Below, piece after piece: positions 1-9,115 of a DNA stretch of 64,000 nucleotides (its first letter is position 1; each line of letters begins with the position of its first letter). The notes beneath the pieces were generated by a model. It saw nothing but the letters and a program-made list of their open reading frames with translations, did not search any database and had not been told where the DNA came from. Both the position numbers and the translations under genes were made by a program. The DNA is from Emticicia fluvialis (GTDB lineage Bacteria > Bacteroidota > Bacteroidia > Cytophagales > Spirosomataceae), in the NCBI RefSeq assembly GCF_024793945.1, contig NZ_JANUSD010000003.1:124001-188000 (forward strand). Reading direction: 5' to 3'.

Positions 1-1
1 G

Positions 2-571
2 CTGGTACATACCATTGTTGCCACCTTGCAGAAATACCCTGCCGTTCCGTTGGTGTTTGACCCCGTAATGGTGGCCACCAGCGGCCACAAACTGATAGAA
101 GACGCCACCATTCAGGCCATTATTGAAAAGCTGTTTCCGCTGGCTTCGGTTATTACACCCAACATGGACGAGGCCGCCATTCTGGCTAATATGCCCATTA
201 AAACGCTGGACGATATGTACCTGGCCGGAGAAAAAATACTGGCTCTGGGCTGCAAATCGGTATTGCTGAAAGGCGGGCATCTTGATTTACCCGTTATTAC
301 TTCGCTGTTTTTCGACGGACAGGGCAACATCCTCCCGTTTGAGTTCGAGAAATTCGCTACCAATAATACGCATGGTTCGGGTTGTACGTTGTCGTCTGCC
401 ATTGCGGCTTATCTGGCGCAGGGCAATGGCCTGAATGAAGCCGTAAAACTCGGGCAGACTTACGTGCATAAGGCCATCAGGCATGGGGCAAATGTGGCCA
501 TCGGTAAAGGCAATGGCCCGCTGAATCACTTCTTCAATCCTCAAAAACTGATTAAAAATGAAATGGTCTGA
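2..571 (+). CDS. thiD: Hydroxymethylpyrimidine/phosphomethylpyrimidine kinase, C-terminal part (partial)
   Basis: This is the C-terminal 189 residues of a ThiD kinase, which phosphorylates HMP and HMP-P in thiamin pyrimidine synthesis in the cytosol. The reading frame is open to the left window edge, so the N-terminus lies outside. Visible ribokinase-fold motifs are VFDPVMVATSG, the segment ITPNMDEAAIL, a VLLKGGH strand and the C-terminal anion-hole/catalytic signature NTHGSGCTLSSAIAA, which contains the catalytic Cys of the ThiD family. The last 14 bases overlap tenA, so the two genes are translationally coupled in one thiamin operon. The assignment is secure. Only the exact start is unknown. 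Confidence 0.93.
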   Translation: MVHTIVATLQKYPAVPLVFDPVMVATSGHKLIEDATIQAIIEKLFPLASVITPNMDEAAILANMPIKTLDDMYLAGEKILALGCKSVLLKGGHLDLPVITSLFFDGQGNILPFEFEKFATNNTHGSGCTLSSAIAAYLAQGNGLNEAVKLGQTYVHKAIRHGANVAIGKGNGPLNHFFNPQKLIKNEMV

Positions 572-1208
572 CAACGCCTGGCAAAACATAGCTCCGGTGT
601 ATGAATCTATTCTGCAAATGCCCTTTATTCAGGAACTGACCAACGGCACCCTGCCGCTTGAAAAATTCCAGTTTTATCTGATGCAGGATTCCCTGTACCT
701 CGAACATTTCGGCAGGGCGCTGGCCATTGTGGGTGCCAGAGCCAATGCCATACCCGATATGCTGGCGTTTTTCCGTTTTGCCGAAACCACCATTATTGTA
801 GAAAACGCCCTGCACGAATCTTACTTTAAAGATTTTGGCGTTGATACCAAAGATAACATACAACCAGCCTGCCACCACTATGCGCATTTTCTGAAAAGCA
901 CCTGCGCGCTTGACGCCGTTGAAGTTGGCATGGCAGCCGTGCTACCCTGCTTCTGGATTTACAAAGCCGTTGGCGACTACATTTACGGGCATCAGCAAAA
1001 AGAAAATAACCCATATCAGAAATGGATTGATACTTATGCCGGAGAAGAATTTGGCGTGGCCGTACAGGCAGCCATTGATATATGCGACAGAAATGCGGCG
1101 CAAACAACAGACGCCATCAGGGCTAAAATGACAGAAGCCTTCGCAGCATCATCCCGGCTGGAATATGATTTCTGGGAAGCAGCCTACCTTAACCGCCGGT
1201 GGAAATAG
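558..1208 (+). CDS. tenA: TenA family thiaminase II / aminopyrimidine aminohydrolase
   Basis: This 216-aa all-helical protein is of usual TenA length. TenA hydrolyses aminopyrimidine breakdown products of thiamin to HMP, which ThiD then phosphorylates. Active-site residues of the family can be seen: Asp44 and Tyr47 in LMQDSLYLEH, Cys131 in AVLPCFWIYKAVG, and a C-terminal Glu (Glu207 in FWEAAY). The ATG lies inside the end of thiD (14-bp overlap), which fixes the start and shows co-transcription. Pairing with thiD supports thiamin salvage rather than a regulatory role. Confidence 0.93.
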   Translation: MKWSDNAWQNIAPVYESILQMPFIQELTNGTLPLEKFQFYLMQDSLYLEHFGRALAIVGARANAIPDMLAFFRFAETTIIVENALHESYFKDFGVDTKDNIQPACHHYAHFLKSTCALDAVEVGMAAVLPCFWIYKAVGDYIYGHQQKENNPYQKWIDTYAGEEFGVAVQAAIDICDRNAAQTTDAIRAKMTEAFAASSRLEYDFWEAAYLNRRWK

Positions 1209-1222
1209 CCGCGGCGCGCCGC

Positions 1223-1269
1223 AACCGTGCCAAACCAAATATGCTTATGCAAAAGAGTCTGGCACGGTT
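1223..1269. terminator. Hairpin between convergent tenA and DUF4261 gene
   Basis: Ten-base arms AACCGTGCCA (1223-1232) and TGGCACGGTT (1260-1269) flank a 27-nt loop. It sits between the stop codons of two convergent genes and could terminate both. The arm sequence belongs to a family seen again at 26424 and 33958. Confidence 0.6.
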
Positions 1270-1286
1270 ACAAACAGCTTAAAACC

Positions 1287-2132
1287 CTAGTAATTAGGTA
1301 TAACGGTTACCACCTGCCGGGTAGGTTCTACTTTTGAAGCCTCATATCTGGTTTTCCATACCGGGTTTTTACCAATACCCTGCACGGTGGTGTTGTCTCT
1401 GATAAAATCGCCGGTGTCAACCACGTAGTAAGCCAGCATATTCAGCATACCTGCTATTTCATGTGCTTCGTACTTACGAAACGAACACTGAAAATCAGCA
1501 ATACCATACGCATGCAGGCCAAGGGTATCCATCAGTATTTCTCCGTTGCTCAGCTCAAACAACCTGAAATTCATCGCGCCCTCCAGAAACTCCGGCTCCT
1601 GCGCATCGCAGGCCTCCATAAATTTCGTCGCATCCAGCAGTTTATTACTGTTTCTGTAATATACCACCTGTGCACCGGTAGCCTGCACCACGGCACAAAC
1701 CAGGGTATTAAAAAACTCTAGCCTTGCCTGATGCGGCAAACCTTTAGACATCAGCTCGGTAACACTTACCTGATACCTGCACTTTTTCATGGCGTCTTCA
1801 GCACCAGACCACTGTATCGAATCAGCAATGGCATCTTTATACTTATCCAGGTCAATTTCAACGTCTGTATTTAAAACAAGCCCTTGTGCCGGTACGTTTA
1901 CGCCGTTAAAATCTGTCATAAAATCAGGGAATGCAAATGCCGTTGTGCCGTCAATCTGCAAGGGCTCAACGTTGGCAAAACGTTGTTTCAGTTCAGCCAG
2001 AATAGCATCCGGGTTTATTTCAGGTTTGTTTTCATAAAAGAGGCTTACAAACTGAATAGCCGGTTGGTTAGGTGCAATACTTTGCGGAGTAGTCTCAGCA
2101 GATTTCTTCTTAAAAATGTCGAATAGTCCCAT
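1287..2132 (-). CDS. DUF4261 domain-containing protein (paralogue 1)
   Basis: This is a 281-aa soluble protein with no signal peptide, starting MGLFDIFKKKS. It resembles DUF4261 proteins, whose function is not established. Recognisable blocks are KCRYQVSVTELM, ARLEFFNTLV, VVYYRNSNKLLD and DTLGLHAYGIADFQ. It is a clear paralogue of the next gene (blocks align in the same order), so the pair arose by duplication. Both are on the minus strand, separated by about 150 bp. The family name is from memory of the motif pattern and is less certain than the paralogy. Confidence 0.55.
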   Translation of the reverse strand: MGLFDIFKKKSAETTPQSIAPNQPAIQFVSLFYENKPEINPDAILAELKQRFANVEPLQIDGTTAFAFPDFMTDFNGVNVPAQGLVLNTDVEIDLDKYKDAIADSIQWSGAEDAMKKCRYQVSVTELMSKGLPHQARLEFFNTLVCAVVQATGAQVVYYRNSNKLLDATKFMEACDAQEPEFLEGAMNFRLFELSNGEILMDTLGLHAYGIADFQCSFRKYEAHEIAGMLNMLAYYVVDTGDFIRDNTTVQGIGKNPVWKTRYEASKVEPTRQVVTVIPNY

Positions 2133-2285
2133 TATTGTTGGTTGTTATGGTTAAGTTTCCGGTAAAACTAATCAGAAACGTTTATCCACACAATTCAGTA
2201 ACAATAAATAAGAAATTCTTAACGAACCATCACAAATTGCAAGCCTGGCAGGGCGCATTCAGTACAGGTGCGGCCATAACCACCA

Positions 2286-3140
2286 TCAGGCAGGTAGCAG
2301 CTTAATTACCAGTCTGTCAGGCCCGTTTGATGCTTGTCCCAGCCGGGTTTTCCAGCTTTCGTTTCTGCCCTGCGCTTTAAAGAGGTCGTTATCACTGATA
2401 ACCCGGCCACTTTCCAGCATTTCATAAGCCAGGTCGGTCAGAGTGCCTGCCATGCCAGCCGGTTCAAGTAAGCCGGGCAGGCATTCAAAGTCTGGCAGGC
2501 CCAGAGCATAAAGCCCGAGGGTATCTGCCAGCACCTTTCCATCTGCCGTCTGCATCAGGCGCACGCTCATGGCGCCGTATAAAAAAGCAGGTGGTTCATG
2601 GCTCAGGGCGTTCAGAAAATCACCGGCATCCACCAGTTTATGGCTATGCCTGAAATAAACCACCGCAGGCTTACAGGCACTGATAACCACCCCGGCAAAC
2701 TTCTGAAAAAACTCCAGCCTTATGGCCGCAGGCAGGTTTTCCGGCATCAGTTCTTGCAGGCTTATTTCGTAACGGCAATTTTGTATTTCAGCGGCGGCGT
2801 CTGGCCAATGCCAGGCATGGTTTGCGGCGTTTATATATTTTTCTGTGGCTGCTTCGGTTACCTGAGGCATAATGGCCGCTGCGGCCTTCATTGGTCCGCG
2901 GTTGGTGCCTGTGGTGTATTCGGGCATAAAATCCACACTGAAGCTACCGTCTGGCGCCAATTCAACGTTTCCGAAAACCGTCTTCAGCTCTGCCAGTAGG
3001 TGCGGGGTATTAACATGGGGTTTATGCCTGAATAAAAGGTGAATGATTTGAAAGGATGGCGCATAAGCAGGTAGGTAGCCTGACCACTGGTGCGATAGAC
3101 TGTCGGCCGATTTCGTATAAAAAAAATCAGAAAAACTCAT
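2286..3140 (-). CDS. DUF4261 domain-containing protein (paralogue 2)
   Basis: This 284-aa protein is paralogous to the gene at 1287-2132. Shared blocks are NCRYEISLQELM, IRLEFFQKFAG, VVYFRHSHKLVDAGDF and DTLGLYALGLPDFE. It has no signal peptide or membrane span. Its N-terminus differs from paralogue 1 (no GLFDIFKKK start), and it carries more Ala/Pro-rich sequence. The function is unknown. Membership of DUF4261 is a motif-based inference. Confidence 0.55.
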   Translation of the reverse strand: MSFSDFFYTKSADSLSHQWSGYLPAYAPSFQIIHLLFRHKPHVNTPHLLAELKTVFGNVELAPDGSFSVDFMPEYTTGTNRGPMKAAAAIMPQVTEAATEKYINAANHAWHWPDAAAEIQNCRYEISLQELMPENLPAAIRLEFFQKFAGVVISACKPAVVYFRHSHKLVDAGDFLNALSHEPPAFLYGAMSVRLMQTADGKVLADTLGLYALGLPDFECLPGLLEPAGMAGTLTDLAYEMLESGRVISDNDLFKAQGRNESWKTRLGQASNGPDRLVIKLLPA

Positions 3141-3316
3141 ACAAATAATAGGTAAAAAGCTAAAGGGTAAAGGTTTTTTCTTAAATAGTAGAAACAGCTT
3201 TGGGCAGGCTTTGTTTAAACTTAAAGCCGAAATTCAGAAAAAAACCAGCTAATTACCTGCAACCGCCAAAGCTCACAGGCAGCGCCCTGCCTGAACCGGG
3301 GCGTTAAATGGTGTTG

Positions 3317-4057
3317 TCAGGCGCTTTCGTTCATAAACTTCAGGTGTTCGCGGGCCAGTTCACGCATGGAATCAAACCGCCTGTACACCCACGACGATTT
3401 CGATTTCAGACCCTTTTGCCTGGCACGGGCGTAGGTTTTAAGGCTCAGGTCGCTCAGGTCGGTTATTTTCCTGATAATCCCCCATAATTTAGTATCTACA
3501 ATGGCACCTACCACGCAATCAACGGCTTCTATATTTTTATCAAGCTGGGTGTCGAGAATCTCAAACAGGTCGGCATCTTTATGAGGTTTGTAGTAGAGGT
3601 ACACCAAAGCTGTAATGATTTCTTCTGCCGAATCAGACTCCAGATACTCATGTACCTGCCTGGGTTTAAGCTGAACCCCCAGATGAACAACCGTCTGGCC
3701 GTCTTCTCGCTGACCCGATGGCCTGATGAGGCTGTCCAGCCCGGTCTGGCTGGCCTGCCTTACTGCCTCTTTAGTGCTACCCAGGCCTTTAATTAACACT
3801 GGCAGCACCAGCGGCAGGCTTACTACCGGCGCATGGGCAAGCAATTTGCCCAGGCATACAAAGGCAATGGTTTCAAGCTCGGGGTCTTTTATCAGTTTCA
3901 GAAACAGGTTCATATTACCCAGGCTGTTTTCGTTGCTGAGCGCCCTGTTAAGCAATGCAAATTCTTTTTCCCTGACCGACCCCGACTTAAGGATAAGTTT
4001 TAATCCGGAATCGAAAAGCGGTTCGCCGGAGTCTGCTGTTGATAAATTATTATTCAT
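3317..4057 (-). CDS. Hypothetical helical (HEAT-like) protein
   Basis: This 246-aa soluble protein is predicted to be almost entirely helical, with segments such as LFLKLIKDPELETIAFVCLGKLL and LPLVLPVLIKGLGSTKEAVRQASQ that look like HEAT/ARM repeats. There is no signal peptide and no catalytic motif. It is collinear with the two DUF4261 genes and may be co-transcribed with them, although a 176-bp gap separates them. I do not recognise the family. Confidence 0.5.
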   Translation of the reverse strand: MNNNLSTADSGEPLFDSGLKLILKSGSVREKEFALLNRALSNENSLGNMNLFLKLIKDPELETIAFVCLGKLLAHAPVVSLPLVLPVLIKGLGSTKEAVRQASQTGLDSLIRPSGQREDGQTVVHLGVQLKPRQVHEYLESDSAEEIITALVYLYYKPHKDADLFEILDTQLDKNIEAVDCVVGAIVDTKLWGIIRKITDLSDLSLKTYARARQKGLKSKSSWVYRRFDSMRELAREHLKFMNESA

Positions 4058-4820
4058 TCTAAAATTGGTGTGTGTTGGCCTGACGGATATTAATATTTAA
4101 AACAGCATCTGTAAATCAGGCGCATATACCAAAAATTACAAGCAGATAATGCCCTGGTATAGTTGCATGAATTCAGATTGTTATAAATTATTGGTTTTCA
4201 GACCTTACAAAAGAAGTATCAATCAAATAGCTATTATAGGGTTTCAGCAAATGTAGTAAAAACGTAATTTGAACTGCCGTATTACACTGCCTGACAAATC
4301 TGGTAACACGACATCAAAACTGAAAAACAAAGACAAGCATACGCAACTACTCACCGGGCCTTGTCTTCAAAAAATCACCCGGATTGGTGCAGAGAACAAT
4401 TCAATCTCAAATAGTAATTATCAACGGTATTTGTATTCAAAGCCGAGCAGGTATTCACTCCTCTCTTTGGTTTACTTTGTTATTTGTAAAACAGGCCATC
4501 AGCCGGTTTAAAATCAAAATCACCAGCCACATTGCCGGTACCTGACGCTCATTGGCTATCGGCAGGATTACCCAGAAACAACGCCGGATAGCTTTATACT
4601 TTATATTCTTTCTAAATTAAAGAATTTTAACAATAATAAGCATATTTTTTTACTTCATGTTTGTTTTTTGAAAAAAATTCTTGCAACATTTGCAAACTTT
4701 TTTAGTCACAGCAAAAAAATCTTAAAAAATCAGGATTTTGTCCTGATTTTTTTTCTTTTCATCGTTATAAATCACAAAAGCATCGCAATTACCAGTTATT
4801 AACCAACAAACCTGCCGTGC
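4058..4820. other. 763-bp AT-rich intergenic region with one strong hairpin
   Basis: There is no convincing gene here. An open frame at 4269-4511 lacks recognisable protein character. The one clear element is a palindromic terminator-like hairpin just upstream of the permease gene (4725-4752). The stretch separates divergent transcription units and should hold promoters for both. Confidence 0.5.
4725..4752. terminator. A-tract/T-tract hairpin upstream of TSUP permease
   Basis: AAAAATCAGGA, a five-base loop, then TCCTGATTTTTTTT. It is terminator-shaped on both strands but lies about 70 bp before a start codon. It could therefore end a short leader transcript (attenuator) or an upstream non-coding RNA. 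Confidence 0.55.
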
Positions 4821-5561
4821 ATGAATTACGCTCCCGGCTTCCTTTTTTATTTCCTAACCCTGCTTGCTGAAATAATCGGAACCATAGGCGGCTTTGGTTC
4901 TTCGGTATTTTTTGTACCTATCGCCAATCATTTTCTTAGTTTTCATCAGGTGCTGGGCATATTATCTCTGCTGCATATTTTCAGTAATCTTTCAAAAATT
5001 GTACTTTTCAGAAAAGGCTTCAATAAATCTATTTTTCTCAAAATCGGCATCCCCAGTATCATCTTTGTAATTATTGGCGCCTATTTTTCAAAGTATGTCA
5101 ATACCAGCATAGCTAATCTGTTGCTGGGCTTGTTTTTGTCGCTTTTTGCAGGGTTGCTGATTTTAAAGCCCGACTTCGCTTTTAAACCCACATTGGTAAA
5201 TGCCGTTATAGGCGGTGGGTTGTCTGGGGGGATGGCCGGCTGGCTTGGCACGGGCGGAGCCGTAAGAGGCCTGGCGCTGGCCTCATTTAATGTACAGAAA
5301 GATACTTTTCTGGCCACTTCGGCCCTTATTGATTTTATGGTAGACCTAAGCCGTTTCGGCGTATATAGTTTTCAGGGATATTTAACCCGCGATATGCTGT
5401 GGCAGGCGCCTGCATTGCTGGTTATCAGCTTTACTGGCTCATGGCTGGGTAAAAGGCTGCTGAACCACATTCCGCAGGAGCCATTCCGCAAGTTATCGTT
5501 ATGGCTTATCCTGCTCATAGGCGTCTACAGCCTTATACAGTATTGGGTAGATAGGCAATAA
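4821..5561 (+). CDS. TSUP (TauE/SafE) family sulfite/anion permease
   Basis: This is a 246-aa inner-membrane protein with about eight hydrophobic segments arranged as two repeats. Each repeat opens with a glycine-rich motif (IGTIGGFGSSVFFVPI near residue 20; NAVIGGGLSGGMAGWLGTGGAVRGLAL near 127), as in TauE/SafE exporters. Length matches the family (240-260 aa). The transported substrate (sulfite, sulfoacetate or another organic anion) cannot be deduced from sequence. It is a single gene, convergent with the minus-strand block that follows. Confidence 0.88.
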   Translation: MNYAPGFLFYFLTLLAEIIGTIGGFGSSVFFVPIANHFLSFHQVLGILSLLHIFSNLSKIVLFRKGFNKSIFLKIGIPSIIFVIIGAYFSKYVNTSIANLLLGLFLSLFAGLLILKPDFAFKPTLVNAVIGGGLSGGMAGWLGTGGAVRGLALASFNVQKDTFLATSALIDFMVDLSRFGVYSFQGYLTRDMLWQAPALLVISFTGSWLGKRLLNHIPQEPFRKLSLWLILLIGVYSLIQYWVDRQ

Positions 5562-5641
5562 GTGCGCGTGCGCAGTGTGCGGCTGCTTAAACAGGTATGG
5601 GAGAGGCGTTGAGCAGCCTGCCTGCTTAGCTGGTGGCTGGC

Positions 5642-6010
5642 TCAATAAAAGGTAACGGCAGTTTTTCTGACAGCCAGCGACGACAGAAACCCTCTGAAAT
5701 TACCCTTGAAAACCTCATATTTTTCAATCAGGTTGTTGATTTCTTCTTTCAGGCGGCAATAGTGGCTTTCGGGCAGGGTTTCTTCATTGGTTATCAGCTC
5801 AAGCCCTTCCTGCAGGTGTTTCGACTGATGAAAGAAATACTGAAAATGGTTGAAGAAAATACTGGTGCGGTCGTCATACTTATGGGTCAGAATCTGCTCT
5901 GCCTGTAACGATGCCAGCAGGCTTAGCATAAAGTCGTTGTCTTCGGCCATCAGCTCCAGTTCTTTCTGCCAGAGCTTCTGTTGCGGGTGTTGGCTTGCAG
6001 TGCTTTTCAT
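5642..6010 (-). CDS. Hypothetical small helical protein
   Basis: This 122-aa soluble protein is almost entirely helical, rich in Gln, Glu and Leu (ELELMAEDNDFMLSLLASLQAEQ, IFFNHFQYFFHQSKHLQEGLE). There is no signal peptide or metal-binding motif. It lies at the distal end of a minus-strand stress block (Hsp20, HMA-like, universal stress protein), which suggests but does not prove a stress role. The family is not recognised. Confidence 0.55.
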   Translation of the reverse strand: MKSTASQHPQQKLWQKELELMAEDNDFMLSLLASLQAEQILTHKYDDRTSIFFNHFQYFFHQSKHLQEGLELITNEETLPESHYCRLKEEINNLIEKYEVFKGNFRGFLSSLAVRKTAVTFY

Positions 6011-6174
6011 AGCGGTATTGTTGTTTGGTGTTTGTGCGTATAGATGCCCACAAAGGTAATGGCCAGGCCTGTTTTAAAACATGAGCAAAGCCAAATGCCA
6101 CCTATGATAAAACTCATAAAAAAGGCAGAGCAAACCCTGCCCTGCCTTTCAACGCTAACATTAAACCTCTATAA

Positions 6175-6582
6175 CTATACAATTGCTACAGTCTTTTTCT
6201 TATCTGTTTTTTCTTCTGCCTGCCGGGGCAGGGTTACTTTCAGCACGCCGTCGGCGTAGCTGGCCGCAATTTTATCGGTGTCTAATCCTTCAGGCAAAAT
6301 AAACTGCCTGCTGAACGACTCAAAACTATATTCTTTTCTGTAATACTTGCCGGTGTCGTTTTCTGTGCTGCTTTCTGCCTGCCCTGTCACCGTCAGTAAA
6401 CCATTATCTACCTCTAGTTTAAAACCTTCTTTTTTTATACCCGGCGCAACAATATCCATTTCGTAGGCATTTTCTGTCTGTTTGATATTTATAGCCGGAA
6501 CGTTGTCTTTGTGTAGCAAACCTGAAAAGAACGAATCATCCTTAAACAAATCTGCAAGCGGATTTTTCACTAACGATTTCAT
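6175..6582 (-). CDS. Hsp20/alpha-crystallin small heat-shock protein
   Basis: This is a 135-aa cytosolic holdase chaperone. The alpha-crystallin domain spans roughly residues 28-130. Hallmarks are the early strand INIKQTENAYEMDIVAPGIKKEGF, the LTVTGQAE strand, YSFESFSRQFILPEGLD, and the A-x-x-x-DGVLKVTLP motif (AASYADGVLKVTLPR), followed by a KKTVAIV tail that would carry the C-terminal I-x-V oligomerisation motif. Length and order are normal for Bacteroidota Hsp20. It is followed by the HMA-like and universal-stress genes on the same strand. Confidence 0.93.
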   Translation of the reverse strand: MKSLVKNPLADLFKDDSFFSGLLHKDNVPAINIKQTENAYEMDIVAPGIKKEGFKLEVDNGLLTVTGQAESSTENDTGKYYRKEYSFESFSRQFILPEGLDTDKIAASYADGVLKVTLPRQAEEKTDKKKTVAIV

Positions 6583-6629
6583 ACATTTAAAGATTGAAAA
6601 ATTAAAAAAATTACAGCTGCTGTTAATAC

Positions 6630-6851
6630 TTATGCCACAAAAGCCACCTTATAACCCAGGGCTGCCAGTGTGGCGGTTATGCTCTCGGTATCGGTAAAGT
6701 CTTCATGCTCTACTTCTACCCAGTGTTCGGCGGGGTTTACCTGCACCTGCAATACGCCCACCAAAGCCATCAGCTTGTGCTTCAGGGCGGTGGCGGTTTC
6801 GGCATTGTTCAGGTTATTGCTTACCCATATTTTATCTGTTACTGCATTCAT
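6630..6851 (-). CDS. HMA-like (ferredoxin-fold) small protein lacking the CXXC metal site
   Basis: This 73-aa protein follows the pattern of heavy-metal-associated domains: a first strand KIWVSNNLNN, helix AETATALKHKLMALVGV, strand VQVNPAEHWVEVEHE, helix TESITATLAALG and strand YKVAFVA. The Cys-x-x-Cys metal-binding loop is replaced by NNLNNAET, so copper binding is not expected. It sits between Hsp20 and a universal stress protein on the same strand. Confidence 0.6.
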   Translation of the reverse strand: MNAVTDKIWVSNNLNNAETATALKHKLMALVGVLQVQVNPAEHWVEVEHEDFTDTESITATLAALGYKVAFVA

Positions 6852-6883
6852 GGCTATCGGTTTGTTATCATGGCGGTTTGTTT

Positions 6884-7702
6884 TCAGGCTATGGCTATCA
6901 AGGGCAGCCCGGTTCTGAAAACCAGCTCTTCGGTATTAGATACCGTCAGCCAGCGTTTCAGCCAGTTGTGCTGTTTCGGAAACACCACCAGCAGGTCGGC
7001 TTTATTGGCATGTGCATGGCTCAGAAAAGTATCTGTAAAGTTATCACCCTGGCTAATGTCTATTACGTGCGGGTACTCATGCAGCATTTCGCGCAGCCTG
7101 GTAGTAACCTCTTTCACCGCCGGAGCCTCAGGGTCTTTAACCACCGTAAAAATGGTTATTACAGCCTTAAAGGCCTTCAGCCGGTCTATCATCTGTTGCA
7201 GTGCTACGGCATCTATCTTTTCGTTCACATCTATGCCCACATACACGTTTTCATAAGGCTTAAAACCTGCCTTGGGCGGCACAAACATGGTGGGTACCGT
7301 TACTTTGCCTATCATTTCGCTGGCTACATTCCCAATCACCTCAGAGCTCCTCGGCAATTGCCCTACGGTGCTCATCAGCAGCAGGTCTGGTTTAAACCTG
7401 GCGGTTGTTTCGGCAATTACATCTGCTGCCAGGCCTACCCTGTTAACAGGCTCTATATAAACTGCGCCTTCGGTTAGTCTGGTTAATCTGGCTGCCAGGC
7501 GTTTCAGCCTTGCCTGATAATAAAGCTCAACAGATACGTCTTCTACAGGCATTACCTGAAGGTCGGGGTTGAATGTATAGGAAGGATGCGAGGCGTGCAG
7601 CAAGTAAAGCTCTGCCCCTGTTTGTGCTGCCAGTTGTGCGGCATAGCGGCAAACCTTAGAGGCTGCTCTTGAAAAGTCGGTTGTGCAAATTATCTTTTTC
7701 AT
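6884..7702 (-). CDS. Tandem universal stress protein (UspA family)
   Basis: This 272-aa protein has two Usp domains: residues 1-140 start MKKIICTTDFSRAASKVCRYAAQLA and end in VPTMFVPPK, and a second domain follows (ENVYVGIDVNEKI to VFRTGLPLIAIA). I chose the ATG at 7702 because translation from there begins directly with the first Usp beta strand. An upstream start at 7747 would add 15 residues with no family match. The classic G-x2-G-x9-G-(S/T) ATP loop is not clear in either domain. It is co-directional with Hsp20 and the HMA-like gene, which fits a stress regulon. Confidence 0.88.
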   Translation of the reverse strand: MKKIICTTDFSRAASKVCRYAAQLAAQTGAELYLLHASHPSYTFNPDLQVMPVEDVSVELYYQARLKRLAARLTRLTEGAVYIEPVNRVGLAADVIAETTARFKPDLLLMSTVGQLPRSSEVIGNVASEMIGKVTVPTMFVPPKAGFKPYENVYVGIDVNEKIDAVALQQMIDRLKAFKAVITIFTVVKDPEAPAVKEVTTRLREMLHEYPHVIDISQGDNFTDTFLSHAHANKADLLVVFPKQHNWLKRWLTVSNTEELVFRTGLPLIAIA

Positions 7703-7910
7703 GTCGGGCTTTAAATTTACACCACAAAATTGCCACACAAATACCATTCATAACCTGACACCAGACAGCCGCATATATGATTCCGGTCAGGTCTGTGCCT
7801 GATATCCCGCACTTGTCGGGCATCATCCGGCTTCATGATTTTACTCATAATTTTTATACGCCGGCTTTCGTTGCTTTGCCCCGCGTTTATCATTCAATCT
7901 TATCAGCTTT

Positions 7911-8720
7911 ATGAACAACATCATTCAGGATTTATTCGGACTACAAAATAAAACGGCCATTGTAACCGGTGGCGCTATGGGTATAGGTAAAGGTATTGCC
8001 ACCAGGCTGGCATTAGCCGGGGCGTCGGTATTGATTGCCGACATCGTAAGTGAGCAGGAGGCCGCCCCTACCGTAGATGGTATCAGGCAGCAGGGTGGTA
8101 AAGTGGCCTATATACAGGCCGACTTAAGCAATACTGCCCTTTTACCGGGTATAGTAAAGGCCGCGGTTGATACTTTTGGCGACATTGATATTCTGGTGAA
8201 TAACGCTGGGATTTTTAAATACATGCCCATTACTGAACTGAACGAAGACCTATGGGACAAAACCCTGAACATAAACCTGAAAGCAGTGGCGTTTTTGTCG
8301 AAGGCTTTTATTAATACACTCATTGAAAAAAAACATGGCGGCAAAATAATTAACATTTCGTCTATTGACAGCCTGAAACCAACCGGAAACCTGGCTCAAT
8401 ACGATGCCTCTAAAGGTGGTGTAAGAATGCTGACCCGCTCTTTTGCCAAAGAAGCCGGCAAATATGGTATTACCGTAAATGACATTGCACCGGGCGGGGT
8501 AAATACCCCGGGTGTACAAAAAATAGCAGGCGACAACCTGCCCAAAGAGCAACTGGAGGCCATGCAGGCCCAGACAGCGCAGTTTATACAAACCCTGCCG
8601 CTGCAACGCATAGGCGAGCCTGACGACATTGGCAATGCGGCGTTGTTTCTGGCCGGAAAAGCATCTGACTACATAACCGGAAGCACCATTGTGGTAGACG
8701 GCGGCCTGCTTTTAATGTAA
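7911..8720 (+). CDS. Short-chain dehydrogenase/reductase (SDR)
   Basis: This 269-aa classical SDR is a cytosolic NAD(P)-dependent oxidoreductase. It shows the Rossmann motif TGGAMGIG near residue 20, Asp44 after the second strand (LIADI) suggesting NAD preference, NNAG, the catalytic Ser in NISSIDS, the Tyr-x-x-x-Lys pair in YDASKGG, and the C-terminal GSTIVVDGG. It resembles glucose 1-dehydrogenase and 3-oxoacyl-ACP reductase-like SDRs. The substrate cannot be assigned. It is a monocistronic gene followed by its own terminator. Confidence 0.92.
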   Translation: MNNIIQDLFGLQNKTAIVTGGAMGIGKGIATRLALAGASVLIADIVSEQEAAPTVDGIRQQGGKVAYIQADLSNTALLPGIVKAAVDTFGDIDILVNNAGIFKYMPITELNEDLWDKTLNINLKAVAFLSKAFINTLIEKKHGGKIINISSIDSLKPTGNLAQYDASKGGVRMLTRSFAKEAGKYGITVNDIAPGGVNTPGVQKIAGDNLPKEQLEAMQAQTAQFIQTLPLQRIGEPDDIGNAALFLAGKASDYITGSTIVVDGGLLLM

Positions 8721-8728
8721 GCAATAAA

Positions 8729-8774
8729 AAAAAGCAAAGCCTCCTTCTCTGTTTTGGAAAAGGAGGCTTTTGCT
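8729..8774 (+). terminator. Rho-independent terminator of the SDR gene
   Basis: A stem pairs AAAGCAAAGCCTCCTT with AAAGGAGGCTTTTGCTT around a 12-nt loop, immediately after the SDR stop codon. Confidence 0.85.
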
Positions 8775-9115
8775 TATGGCGTAGTTATGCATAAAGGCAG
8801 GTATTTTACCTGAACCAACTGAATTAGATTATACAGCACCGCCTGATAATTAATCAATAATAACTAGTAAAAAATAACTAGTTGTGTAATTAAGCAATAA
8901 AATAAAATACCTAATTTTAAGGAGTAATTTAGTAACAACGCCGGACAAACCTACCGGCTTCATAACAAGCGTATAAACTGTAAGTCAAAAACCTTATTCT
9001 TTTCGTAAGATAAACACCGTATATACCTGTGCAGGTATAGATTTTAGCAACCAATTATAGCCAATATAAATTTCCAGGTTTTCCGAATTATTTTAACTTA
9101 TAACCACCAAAAAAA

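Noticed and set aside
4269..4511. Plus-strand 80-codon frame in the 4.1-4.8 kb gap
   Set aside because: Composition is unlike a folded protein, no promoter precedes it and it sits in a region of short repeats.
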